From contig BDIU01000289.1 in assembly GCA_002118135.1 (NCBI GenBank), positions 1-44,563 on the forward strand: DNA of 44,563 nucleotides, in the 5' to 3' direction. The notes beneath the pieces are model-generated. The model did not search any database and was not told the DNA's origin. It saw only the letters and a program-made list of their open reading frames with translations. Below are positions 1 through 17,534 of this stretch, one piece after another; positions within the stretch are counted from its first letter, which is position 1; every line of letters starts with the position of its first letter. This DNA comes from Trebouxia sp. TZW2008. Its lineage: Eukaryota > Chlorophyta > Trebouxiophyceae > Trebouxiales > Trebouxiaceae. A program made the position numbers and the translations under genes.

Positions 1-1514
1 GGCCGTTTTCCTCTGCAATTCCATTTTTGGCAGCAGATTCTACGCTATCACAACCGTGCTCTGAACTTACCCAACAGCCGCCTGGTCAAGCTTGCCCTGG
101 CAGATGACTTTTACCGACTCAGGAGCAATTTGTTCTGCGTTGAGCCTTTATCCAACAATTGGAGGTCTGGTGTTCATCAAATGCCGTTTCATCGAAACTC
201 ACTCAGGACAGCGAGCCATCTTTGGTGAGCTGAATGCTGCAGCTATTTTGGCCCAAGAAAAGGAAAGGCATCTTTTCACTTATCAGTTCAGCACTGAATA
301 CAGCAGCTTGCAGGCTTATAGAGAGCTGAATCCTGCTTACAAGTATGCAGCCTACCTATCCAACATCTTCTGCTACCCCAATAGAAGGGCAGTATTTAGG
401 TACAGATGCCAGTGCTCTGGTTTACGTGTGGACACTGGCCGTTTTGAGAGGCTTGACCGNNGCGCATATTCGCGCTAGTCATGCCCCTCTTTTTCAACAC
501 ATCCCCAACACAGTCACATCCATTCTCAATACTGATCAGCATGGCCTTTTGGCAGATTTCTCAGAAAATGCCATTTTCATAGGCCTTTACCTTCTGAGCT
601 CTGCACCTATCAGCCCTTCACTCTGCTTCAGGGCATGGGCTCAGCATTGCTGGCTAGCTCGCGTCTCACTGGTGTCAGCAGGCTGAATACAGCTTTTCAT
701 ACCTAGGTTTAAGGTGGTAGTGATGTCACAGCAATAGCATCTTCCTTCATTGCGTCGCGGACCGGTTTGCTGCAAAATGTGCAGTGCAAACAGCAAAGTC
801 TGTGATGTTATCGGCTCAGCAGTAGTCATGACTACACGTGCTTTTTGCTGCACCCTGTAGTCAATTTTAGTCAGTCAGCGCGCTATGCAATCTCATCCGT
901 GCGCAGCCAAGCATTATTGAATAACATCACTGAAAAACAAACAATCGAAAAGTGCAATTGTCAGCATTCGACTGGGTCGCCACAAAGGCGAAGACAGCAA
1001 TCACAACATGTATCAATACGAACTCTTTTCAAAGTTCAGCCTGGTGAAGATCGGCAAGCACGAGACAATCATCATGCGCTCTGTTGCCAGGTGCAAGCGT
1101 CAAGAGCGAGATGGTCTTTGCCAGAGCACAAGGTATGATTTCGGTGAAATTCTTGCAGCCTTCCTAAATAGGCCTTTCAGGATTGATACACCTTAGTCAT
1201 GATTGCATGACAAAACCAGCTAACACCGGCGTCATGCTGGGCTGCCTGAATTTGCATCGCTGTCAGCCAGGTCGCGATTAGCGGCGTCCCGATACGTGTC
1301 GAGCTGCAGCAGCACTGATTTCAAGTAAGCAATTAGCCAAACACACGTTATCGGTTCTGCTGTCCAGCCTCAATTCGTAGTAGACTAGATCGATAGACAG
1401 ATCTGCAGAAGCAACTGCCGGCTCGTGTTCATTGGCGTCAAACGACTCGCCACCGGGTTCGTCTTGAGTGCCTTCTCGCCTCAGATCCGTATATCGCGCG
1501 CAGGCCAGGCGAAA
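1..1514. other. Window edge, no supported gene; ambiguous bases
   Basis: No conserved domain or convincing exon chain was recognised here. Two undetermined bases (N) lie at 460-461. Several short open frames exist, for example 92-478 on the plus strand, but none shows a recognisable motif or a start context that would support it. The last 100-200 bases probably hold the promoter and 5' leader of the downstream GDSL esterase gene. The tail of a gene lying mostly outside the window cannot be excluded. Confidence 0.5.
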
Positions 1515-4131
1515 ATGGTGTCGACAGTGCAGTTCCTGGGCCTCTCCCTTCTTTTGGGCTTGTGCCTACAAGCTAGCGCCTTGACTGATATCGTCGCATT
1601 TGGGGATTCACTGACCGACAATGGAGGCATGCATGGCGCATCGGCGCTGGTCGACAGCACGCTCAACACCAACATGGTGAGTTGGTCACCGCTCGTGACA
1701 AGTCTGGTCGGCTGCCGTCAGCAGCAGTGATACACGTTCAGTTTTGTGTTCATGGCCAATCGACATCCATCTGAATGCACCGAGCTGTGTGCAGCCCTAC
1801 CCTGGCGCGCCATACTTCGAGGGCCGCATCTTCAGCAGCGGAAACCCTTACTCAGTTGTGGCGTCAAACGCTTTGGGTGTCAACTTGACAGACTACGCAA
1901 TTGGTGGAGCTACCTCTGGTGCAGTCCCAGGTGTCTTGACAGTGCCAGCAAGCTACACCAACTCATCTCGCCCAACTGTTGTTGAGGTGCCATCTAGCCT
2001 TGACCAGGTAATGCTACTGCCCATGCACTGCCCTTGCAAATCACGGTGGAGCAAGCACATGATCAATGAGCCAGCCACAGCTTGCAGGTGCAGACTGTGA
2101 CAGCTTGCTCCTACTTCCCTGTACCTAGCTGGCACCCTGATTCTGTTTTGGGCATCAATTCATTGCTTTGGTCTCAACAGCAAGCATGCACATGAGCTAC
2201 CTTCCAGCAATTCTCATTTGCCTCTGCATAGGCGGCGTCAGCTCTCAGCGCCGCCAGTTGCCTTGCATGGCAACATGATTCAGGGGTTCCACAGCCCATG
2301 ATCATGTTGCGACTGCTGCGCAGGTTGCTCAGCACCTCGACACCACTGGAGGCAGCTTGTCAAACCAGACTGTGAACCTTCTAACCATTGGTGCCAATGA
2401 CTACCTCAACACCCTGGCTGGTGCAGCAGTTGCATGTCATTAGAGATCGAGGCAGCCCAATGACAACTTGCATCTGCTATGCAGGTTGCTCAGCACCTCG
2501 ACATTACAGGAGGCAACTTGTCAAACCAGACTCTGTACCTGCTGTTCATTGGAGCCAATGACTACCTCAACACCCTGGCTGGCGCAGAAAATGCAACTGT
2601 TGAAGGAGTGCTGGAAGCCACTGCGGAAGCCCTGGACACTCTGTACCAAGCAGGAGCCAGAGCGTAAGCTTCCTTATATTAGATTTGAACCCAGCAACGT
2701 TGATGCACAAGTGCTGCATGACAAGCACCTTTTGTCATCAAACAGGAAGGCAATTCTGTCCTTGCTGCATACATGTTGACATGGGTGCAAGTCAGCTGCC
2801 TCCCACACGTCCAGCAGCGATTTTGTGCACGTCTAATGAGCATGCAGTCGTGTTCAGCATGTTGGCAGAGTCCCTGTCTACAACTTGCGAGCATACTTCA
2901 AGCCTCAGACCAGAGGCGCTAACTGGTAGTCGGAAAATCCAGTGCTGGTTTGAACGCATTCAGATTTTGACACAAATTTTGACACGATCTGCTCCGAGCT
3001 CATAAAGCTCAAGGTTTCCACTTACTAAGGCCTCTTGTTCCTCCTGCTGGGACACGACGTGCCTTTGGCATGTAGTTATGGTGTGTCTGGTGATTCTGAA
3101 GGCAGTCTAGCAAAGCTAAACATGACTCATGACTCTTGCTTTTGTGTTGATGATCAATGCATTGATGTGCAGATTCTTCACACAGACCATGCCATACCTT
3201 GGCAACACTCCATTGGTCTCCTCTGCTGGAGCTCAAGCAACAGTGAGTCAGAGCATCCCTGACTTTCCCCTTCTTGTGATGTTCAGCATGCATATTGCTG
3301 ATGTAGTCACTGTTGCCTGTTGTGTATGCCAAGCCTACACATGCCATTTGCTGCACAAGTGTTTGATTGTTGCCATTTAGAGGTTGATGCCTGAAGGTAA
3401 GTCAATGCCTACTGCAGTCCATTGACATGTACTCTGTCTGGATTACTTACCTCATGTCATGCATGCCTGCCTGGATTATTTACCTCATGCAATGCATGCT
3501 GCCTGGATTACTTACGTCGTGTTATGCATGCTGCCTGGATTTGTTACCTCATAATATGAATGCTGCCTGGATTAGTAACGGCGTGTCATGCAAGCTGCCT
3601 GGATCAGTCACTTCATGCTATTTTCATGCGTCATCACAGGCATGATTCACAGAGTCCATGAGTTTGCTGCACAGCATATTGATGTGGCTATGTGTTGTCT
3701 TGCAGGCAATCGCAAACGAGCTCACAGATGCTCACAATGACGCTCTAGCTGAGCTTCTGCTCGAGTTCCTCGCTGATCACCAGGAGGCATCAGTCATCCT
3801 ATTCAATTTTGAGGCATTCTTGCTGAATCTGGCCCAAAACGCATCACAGTACGGCATCACAGACCTAACCACGCCATGCTACGTTGGCGCTGTTGCTGGA
3901 AGCAGCGGAGCCACCCCAAACACATCTGCAGTGTGTCCTGACCCCAACACCCATGCCTACTGGGATGGGGTGCACCCCACAGGGAGGGTGCATGATCTCT
4001 GGGGTCAGGCAGTTGCTGGGCAGTTGATGCCGTACTTCAGCTCATCAGCGTCATCTGGCAGGAAATTGTTGGCTGGTGACAAGGCTGGCTTTGATATGGG
4101 GTCTCACTGGCTGTACGGCCAGCCCTTGTGA
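1515..4131 (+). CDS. Secreted GDSL/SGNH esterase-lipase, 5 exons
   Basis: Predicted 349-residue secreted acyl-ester hydrolase of the plant/algal GDSL family. Exons by phase: 1515-1676, 1795-2007, 2485-2663, 3173-3242, 3706-4131; total 1050 nt with the reading frame kept. The ATG at 1515 is chosen because a hydrophobic signal peptide (residues 1-22) follows at once and the GDSL block comes straight after it. Block I is FGDSLTDNG with nucleophile Ser32. The next exon has the family's YFEGRIFSSGNPY and DYAIGGATS signatures. Block III is GANDY (Asn150). Block V is DGVHPTG (Asp295, His298). Exon 4 supplies MPYLGNTPL, matching the usual LPPLGxTP segment. The family acts on lipid or wall-polymer esters in the secretory or extracellular space; the actual substrate is unknown. 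A truncated second copy of the block III exon start lies at 2324-2440, and a 32-bp minisatellite sits in the last intron. Confidence 0.88.
2324..2440 (+). pseudogene. Duplicate of block III exon start (acceptor-side copy)
   Basis: A copy of the first ~115 bp of the GDSL exon at 2485, with its own preceding polypyrimidine/CAG acceptor. It reads VAQHLDTTGGSLSNQT and then GANDYLNTLAG, so the catalytic Asn block is intact, but it runs into an in-frame TAG (about 2441) and has no donor. The spacing to the real exon is 161 bp. It is probably a non-functional tandem duplicate, or a decoy acceptor. Confidence 0.8.
3440..3632 (+). repeat. Intronic 32-bp minisatellite (~5-6 units)
   Basis: Units of 32-33 bp begin GGATTAC/T and end near GCATGCTGCCT. 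They repeat from 3440 to about 3632 with increasing divergence toward the 3' end. The array lies in the last intron of the GDSL gene, 75 bp upstream of the final acceptor. No coding potential was recognised. Confidence 0.8.
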
Positions 4132-5462
4132 GTGACAAATGCCTCACCATGACAACATGGTTTAGGTCACAATAACAGCTAGTCAGTGACAACTATTTAG
4201 GCCGACAATTTTGACTCTGATCAAGCACCCTTTCCCTCCTGTGCCCCAGCTCAGTGAAGTTATGAAAGAGCTTCAAACCTACTTGCAGCAGACATGACAG
4301 TGAAGTAGGCAGATTGCCAAAGTATTGAGTGATGTCCATGCACAATTACATGAAAGTGCTATGCCATGCCAGTTCACAATGTAGCTGTAGAGAAGCACAG
4401 TTTGCCAGTGCATGCAGTTGGGTTGCGTTGCAGCGTAATGCAAGATGACATAGGGAGGTCATGCTTGAGTCAGCAGTGCAGAGCATGTTGCTTGAGTCAA
4501 GAACAGTGCTTGAGCACCAATCACTAATCAGTAAGCCATCCCTTGTACTGATGTCCTGGCATACCGCACTGAGTGCAGCAGCCATTGGCTGCCCTATCTT
4601 TCCACTCATCATCAGGTATAATGGGGAAGAAGCCTTGCAGTCTGTCTATGTACCTGATGAGGAGTGGAAAGATAGGGCAGCTAATGGCTGCTGCACTAAG
4701 TGCGGTATCCCAGGACACCAGTTCAAATTCAGAAAGCTTGTTTGCCCAAACATGCACAGCGCTACGCAAATGTGGCAGGGGATCAATGCAACCGCTCGGG
4801 ACTATATGTAACAGAGTGAGATGTATGGTATTGATTTGGTGCTGGAAGGCACCCAAGACCAAGCGTGCGTAGCGGAAGCATTCATAAGCCTAAACGCATT
4901 GGCCTTAAACAGCCGCAACCCGACAGGAATCAGAAGCAAGCTATAATAAGACACATGATGTCTTAATCACAGCTAGTTTAAAGCATAGAGCACTGTGTGA
5001 TCAGTGGATAAAGAAGAAAGTGAAGTGCAAGCTGCTTGTCAGTGTGCATGCAGAACCAGCTGTTTTGTTCGAAGTCTAGCTCTCATTGCAGTGTTTCTGG
5101 CGAGCCTGGGCTAGTTGAGGAGTATTGAGAAATGCACTAGCTGTTGACACTATATGCATAACGTGTGAAACGGCACAAAGCTGTTGACCAACCTGTCAAG
5201 CACACGAGTCAATTAGAGTTCTCGGCCTTTTATGTTTCACAATAATCATGCTGCATTGGAACAACATTTTAATTGACACGGTGTGCTTGTAAACTGTAAA
5301 CTTGACATGGTATGCTTGCTGCATACTCTGGAAAAAATCATTACATGACGTGCCCGGCACATCTTGGATTGTCAGCAAGAGTAGTCCTTCAATGAAGCAG
5401 ACTTGCCAGTCTCTGCAGTACCTATTGATACAAGCATGGCTACACTGTGATTATTGACTAAA
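4132..5462. other. Intergenic, convergent gene ends, no gene seen
   Basis: Lies between the GDSL gene (+) and the NASP gene (-), whose 3' ends face each other. Apart from the 67-bp inverted repeat at 4552-4717, no exon, RNA gene or conserved motif was recognised. A TGTAA element, the usual chlorophyte polyadenylation signal, is present on the minus strand at 5341-5345, about 120 bases beyond the NASP stop codon. It is a candidate 3'-end signal for that gene. Confidence 0.5.
4552..4717. repeat. 67-bp inverted repeat with gag-like zinc knuckle
   Basis: Arms 4552-4618 and 4651-4717 are reverse complements with about 4 mismatches in 67 and a 32-bp spacer. Both arms, read in opposite directions, encode the same peptide: EWKDRAANGCCTKCGIPGHQ on plus and EWKDRAANGCCTQCGMPGHQ on minus. 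The C-x2-C-x4-H spacing, together with an upstream acidic/basic stretch, resembles the CCHC knuckle of retrotransposon gag proteins. The fourth cysteine is displaced. The likely origin is two opposed fragments of one retroelement, or a small foldback element. Confidence 0.8.
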
Positions 5463-8400
5463 CTAGTCTTTGCTTGGGGCTGGCTGTGCACCATATGTGG
5501 CTGTCACATTTGCTGGCTGCAAAAACGCAGGCAGAGCAGGCTTTGCAGCTGACGCTTTGTTTGCTGCTGCTGATTGTGCCTGCTCAGCGTTATTGCTGTT
5601 TGTAGACTTTTCTGCAAACTCTGTCTTTGGTCTTTTGCTCAAAGAAGGTGCAGGAGGCCATGGTGTGTTTGATGAACGCAGTGGTGGTATTTGACTGCTG
5701 CCGCTTGCACTGCTTCCAAAGCCTATGCTGGTTGTGCCAGCACTGCTGCCAAAACCACTGGCTGGCTCAGCGCCGTTCACTGCACCACCATTCATGAGGT
5801 CTTCCAATGAGCGCTTCTGAGGACCAGCCCTTGCAGGCGGTGCTGTGCTAGGGCCTGCATTCAATTGACGTAACAGTTTTGACAATAGACTACAAACTCC
5901 AGCACAAGACCAGTTTTGACAATGACCTGGCATGCACAGATTGCAGCAAAGCAAGGCAAGTCCGCAGTCTTGACAGAAGGTTTACCGCAGCTTAGGACTG
6001 CACTATGCAAGGCGGCACTGATCGACCATAGTGGCATAGAAACAGCAGAACATACGCATGTTGATATGACGTAATGAAGATCTTTGGCTAATGCTTTCTT
6101 GCCCGCCAAATGCACAGCCAAGCTGCAACCACACAGCCAAATCATATTCATGTCATTATGCAGTGCATACCCCACTGCCAAACACGCTGATGCCCTAAGA
6201 CAGTATCTGTTTCTACAATCAAGCAGAAGGTGACGATGCTGCATGCTGGTGTATAGGCAGTGCATTTGCAACAGGTATCCACACTGCATGCTGACCTGCA
6301 GTGCTAGTGGGAAGAGGCATAGGGGTAACCCTCTTGGTACCCCTGCCCACCACCCCAAGATCAACAACAGGGGCAGGCGCGGAGGGGCCAGCCCCTGTGC
6401 TGCTGCCCTGCCCTGACGAAAAAGGCCCCAGGCTGCCTGCTACCTGTGAAAAGGCTGCCTACAAAGCATGCCACGCACAGTATGTTGCCCTGTTTTGCAA
6501 ATTGTACACATTGGCGGCGTTGACTACAAATTGCATGCTGTGATTGATGAACCAGATCACTTGCAAAATACATCTGTACTGTACCCTAGCCAATGTGACT
6601 GCAGAGATAGAGATTTGCAGGGTAAACATAGTCTGCACTTACAGAACAAAAGTGGTGCAGCTTACTCTGGACGCACACAATCTCTGCGAGCAACATGCAG
6701 ATGTCTGCTGTCAGTCACCCGTTGCTGCTGGTTGAACTGTTCCATGGAAGAAGCAATGCATAAACAGTATGACCAACAAGTTCTCTAGGCATGTCTCGTA
6801 GCAATTGCTATGAGACTGCTTTGTAGAGGCATGAAGTACCTTGATGCTGTTCTTGGTGGACAAATACTCCTTGAGCACCTGTTTCAGCTCATCCACCTTG
6901 TCATACATATCCTCAAGGACAGCTTGTAGGTCTGCCAGTTCCTGCTGATCCGCTTCTGCATCAGCCTTCTCATTGTTTGCAGGCGCACCTGCAACATAGC
7001 CAGTGGGTGTCAGGGTACTCACAGAGATGGTAGACAGCTTTTGCCCTTATTGCTGCATCTGACTGTCGACCTCTGCTTCTCTGGCAGCTCTCTGAGCAGC
7101 TGCTGCATCAGTAGCACCTGCTGCTGCAGCTGCACCATGGCTAATATGCGTCAGGCTCCTGACTGAGCTGATAGACAGGTGATAGCTTCTACATCGGCAT
7201 CTGCAGCATGACTGTGGGTCAGTGATACTATGGCAGCTTCTGCATTAAATCTCAGCAGCTGGATGTATCGCTTCTTTGGCGATTATCGACTGCTGTTTGT
7301 GCTGCAGCTGCTGGGAAGCTACTGGAGAAGCTGCGGCAACCTGAGTGACCAGCAGACAAATTGCCAGTTGAGACACAGCTACCAAAGCAATATGGTCCAG
7401 CAGCTGTGCGCTTGAAGGTGCAGGTCCAGGCTCTGAACATCTACACAATACAGTGCGCCAAAGCAAACTGACAATGCTTGGTTAAAATACACAGCCTCCA
7501 CAATACGCACTGCACAAGTCATGCACAAGCATCAGCACACCGCCTGTTCATAAGTCAGGCGAGGGAAGGTCTGTAGAATATATGATGGAGGTACAGAGAT
7601 CGTACCGTCAGCAGCAGCTGAGCTGCTTGCTGCTTCACTGATCGCCTGAGCTGTTGCTGTACCACTTGTGCCCTCAATCGCCCCTGCAATTGCTGACTCG
7701 CTGCCTGTTACAGATGTTCCAGAAGCAGACGCTTCCTGCTGTTGCTTGCTGCCAGTCTGGGGCTCTGATGCTGTGCTGGCCTGAGCTGCCTTGATGTTGT
7801 CAATGCGCGTCTCTACCAACTTGACTGCAGTCTGCAGCAAGTGGCAGCAGGGCCTGAGGATAGCTGTGACCACGACTTGCCCATCGCGCATGCAGTGTCA
7901 TAAGAACACTCAAGTGATTACTGCAGGCTGCAATAATGGGAGGCTAAAAGGCGGCATGGTCGCAGATGAACTTGCGCTTGCATGCAATTTGATGGCTGAC
8001 AGCTTGCCTCTCCCGATCAGGGACTGATTGCATGGACATTGCTCGCTGTTGCTGATTGTGTTCAACAGCAGGTAGCCTGCCTATGGCAAATAAATGATGT
8101 GCACAACATGGCAACACAAAACGTGGTTGGCATACCCTGATGGCTTTGAGGGAGTCTTCTGGTTGGTCGAGATATTGCAGGGTGAGGGACATCTTGTAGT
8201 GCAGTTCTGCTAGTCGCCGGTCATCTGCCTGCAAATCAACAGTCTGCCCAGTTGCTGCTTGCATGGGGACCGATGTTGCAGGTTGGGCGCAGAGGCCAAT
8301 GCGCAGCTGACAGTGGAAAGATACGACAGGACTCTGACATGCAAGTGGCTCTTACAACCTTGCTTGAACGGGCTGAACTTTTCTGCACGTTTCGGTTCTT

Positions 8401-9653
8401 GATACTTACTGCCTGACACTGAGCAGCAAGTCAGTAAGCAGGCAAGAAAGTCATGTTGCTGACAGATGAAGCTGGTGTACCTTGAGAATGCCAGATAGCA
8501 GCTCCAAGGCACGCTTCTGATCTTGCAATGCTGAATCAAAGCTTTCCTGCTCCATGCCAATGTCGGCCAGCAAGGAGTGTATGTCTGCGTTGGCAACACA
8601 TGTTGGAGGAACCTATTGCGCAAGTGCTGCAGAGAATGCAAGACGCGCAAGCTCAATGCAGCATCTCACCACCAACACGTAGTGCTCTAGCATGTCATTC
8701 AAACACAGGTAGTCAACTGTGTTTGCATCCACACCTGCTAGCTCCTTGGCATAGCTGCTCTGTGGATCCCGCTCATAGATAAGCTTGGCAACTTCCAGAT
8801 TCTCCCAGGCTAGTTCCATGTCTGTGCGGCTGCCTGGCGAGACATCCCCTTCCTCGTCTTCTTCAGCATCTTGTGCTTGGGGCAAATTCTCCTCACGCAT
8901 TGGCTTCTTGCCCTTGTCATCAACATTTTCTTTCTCATCTTCTGCACACGTGGCAGTCAAGGTAGGTGTGCTGATGCAGCCATGTTCTCGCATGCGTGCA
9001 TTGTGTGGTCAACATGTAGCACATGCTTGCTGCAGTTCAAGAAGCAGTCCAAGCAACATGATGCGAGCTGGTACAAGTCAGATGGCACAAGCAGTGTTTC
9101 TGAAATGCTGGGCAACTAGATTGAGTTTAGCTGTGCAAGGCTCAGCTTGCCTGATGACTCTTCTTCTGCACCTTCAAGGTCCTCTTGAGCAGTCGCTGCT
9201 TGTAAGCTCGTCCCAAACACATCCTGTTCATCCTGGGCTTTATAGAACAAAGCAGCCCCGTATCTGAAGTAGGTGCTGGCGCACTTTACGTCCACATCTG
9301 CAAGTAATTGACAGGTCAGCAGCGAGATCATGCATGCTATGCTGCAAGAAACATGCTGCTGACCTCCATACTGTTGACACCGTGTCTGCAGCACTTGCCC
9401 AAACAGATCCACAGCTTGATCAAGGTCATCGGCCTGGACAGACAGTGGATTGATGTACGCAAATGTATGTCGACACGCATATTTGAACAGTTGACACCGA
9501 CACAGACAAGGTTTAGTATGTTCGGGCGCTCAGCACCTTGATAGCTTGAATGCCCTGCTGGAATTTTGCCTCGGCAAGCTGCACTTCCTGCTGTAGCTCA
9601 GCCTCTGTGGATGTGGACGGTCCGGCCGCGTCCAAAAGAGCAGCCTCGGCCAT
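5463..9653 (-). CDS. NASP: NASP-type histone chaperone (SHNi-TPR), 10 exons
   Basis: Predicted 550-residue H3-H4 chaperone of the NASP/Hif1/Sim3 family, nuclear or shuttling. Exons (5' to 3'): 9653-9537, 9433-9364, 9297-9151, 8941-8735, 8584-8481, 8228-8136, 7831-7606, 6988-6840, 6443-6296, 5854-5463; phases match at every junction. An in-frame TGA lies 11 codons upstream of the start ATG. The TPR region (residues ~1-270) has an N-terminal helix pair, an acidic stretch (QDAEEDEEGDVSPGS), then AWENLEVAKLIYER and DRRLAELHYKMSLTLQYLDQ, all typical of the interrupted TPR of this family. A predicted helix ADLQAVLEDMYDKVDELKQV follows, then DLGVVGRGTKRV, seen in plant homologues, and a Ser/Pro/Gly-rich tail with a basic nuclear signal KRPK (494-497). 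Intron 3 uses a GC donor (GCAAGC). It diverges from the FtsH-like gene, sharing a 460-bp promoter region. Confidence 0.88.
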
Positions 9654-10113
9654 GAACGGCGAGAGCGCCTGCTGCGCGACTTTTCAAACACAAAACAAAG
9701 ATCTTAAGCTTTGGCAGCTGTTTACACAAAAGAATAGGCAGTGTCTTCAGTCTGTACCACGTGTTACTCGAAAGAGGTGCTAACAGCGTCTATGAAATCA
9801 GAGGACTATGTTCGACAGTGATGGATCTTTGACAGCTAGCTGCTCCCTGAAGTCTTGAAGACGGATTGAAGAAGATGAACAGGCGAAATCAAATTTCACG
9901 GATGCCGTGATCTGCGCACGGCGTCATGCATGCTGTAAGTCAGGTCAACATCAACCACGCCATGCAAAGCGTAACTGCAGTGCGCAACACAGCGTATTGA
10001 TGTCAATGCTTGCCTTCACAACGTATCAATAGGTCTTGTGTTGGGTGCAGAAATTTATTGTCATCGGCGCATTGGCGACAGCAGGCTCAGGCACCACATC
10101 GGGGCACACGGCT
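9654..10113. promoter_or_regulatory. Shared divergent promoter region, NASP / FtsH-like
   Basis: The start codons of NASP (9653, minus) and the FtsH-like ATPase (10114, plus) are only 460 bp apart, so both 5' leaders and promoters must lie here. No TATA box or other defined element could be assigned with confidence. An upstream ATG at 10036, in frame with the FtsH-like gene, would shorten the region but adds a segment that looks less like a transit peptide. Confidence 0.6.
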
Positions 10114-16361
<6,248 letters not shown>

Positions 16362-17534
16362 AACAAATGAAAGAAAAGGAAAGAAAAGTCTACACCCTTA
16401 GGTGTCATGATGCGAGCTTCTGAGAATAGAAGTAGCCAGGGGCGCATTGGCTGTACTATGCGCGGAGCCTGCGTGTCTGCTGCAGAAGCAGGAGGCATCC
16501 TGACATGCAACACTGACTGTACTATGCGGGGGCTTGTTGTGTGTGCTTTGAATGCATGAGAGCAGCTGCAGACTGCGTAGACTACATGAGCGTAAAGTCT
16601 TCACAAACTTGGCATGAGTTTTGTTTATGTGCACTGACCAGAACAATTGCCCATGACTGTTTCTGTTCATGATCATGACGTTTCTGCTCCGAGTTCGCAA
16701 TCGCCTGTGGCCATGTTTGAGTCTGTTGAGTCATTTCATTGTTTCAGTAGGAAGTATAGATATGTCATGTGCAACAACGATCAGTCTGACGATGGTGCAC
16801 TCCGAGAGCACATGAATGTATTGATTCAGCAGCTTTAGCAGGCACGATTGTTCCGTGCTTACAATATACTCCTTCTGCATTTGCCACCTACAACGTCCAA
16901 GATTTCGCACTGCTAGCCATCAAAACCCCTCCCATTGACATGCCCAAGTGTTTTCGGTGCAACCTCGCATTACCCACTGTACATAAGCATTAGACAATAA
17001 CAACAGGGCAAGTGGTGCATCATCCTGTGACACAGCAGTCTGCTCGCTAATGAATGTTTTCACAAAGTGCTTGAGGTCCATCTGACCAGTTCACATTGCA
17101 AAGCCTAATTTAAAGCACCATCGTAATGTCATGCAGACTGGACAACCCACTGAGTATACTACAGCATGCCAACTCACCCACAGCCTGACCTCACAGTTCT
17201 TGAACCTACATGACGTAGGTGACCACACTAACCTAGTAGCAAAGAAGCAAAGGGTCTAGATGTACATTCAACGTCTTGGCAGGTGCATATCATTTTGCAT
17301 GCCAAGAACAAAACAAGCCGTTCAACTCCAGGTACCAATGCCTGAAGACCGTAACTGTTCCCTTATCACTAAGTGCATTCAACCTGCTGCAGTCGTTCAT
17401 ACCCGTCAAGTCAGTGTGCTTGCTCATCGCTTGTGCATGCTCAGTCTTGAAGAGCAGAGACGCAACGCCACGGTCTATCTGGGGCCTCTTCAACATGTTT
17501 GACGGTGTAGACAAATTCTTGTCTTTCCAAATGC
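16362..17534. other. Intergenic, convergent gene ends, no gene seen
   Basis: Between the FtsH-like stop codon and the 3' end of the minus-strand glycosyltransferase. It was read on both strands for an M41 peptidase domain (an HEXXH motif and its downstream helices) that could extend the FtsH-like gene, and none was recognised. No other supported feature. Confidence 0.5.

Noticed and set aside
7022..7260. Extra NASP exons rich in Ala (minus strand, e.g. GAAAAAGATDAAAAQRAAREA)
   Set aside because: Exon 7 (7606) joins exon 8 (6988) in perfect phase without them, and the candidates run into stops or lack a suitable donor. They may be decayed low-complexity copies.
10036..10113. Upstream in-frame ATG for the FtsH-like gene
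   Set aside because: It adds a segment (MCWVQKFIVIGALATAGSG) less like an algal transit peptide; 10114 preferred, though 10036 cannot be excluded.
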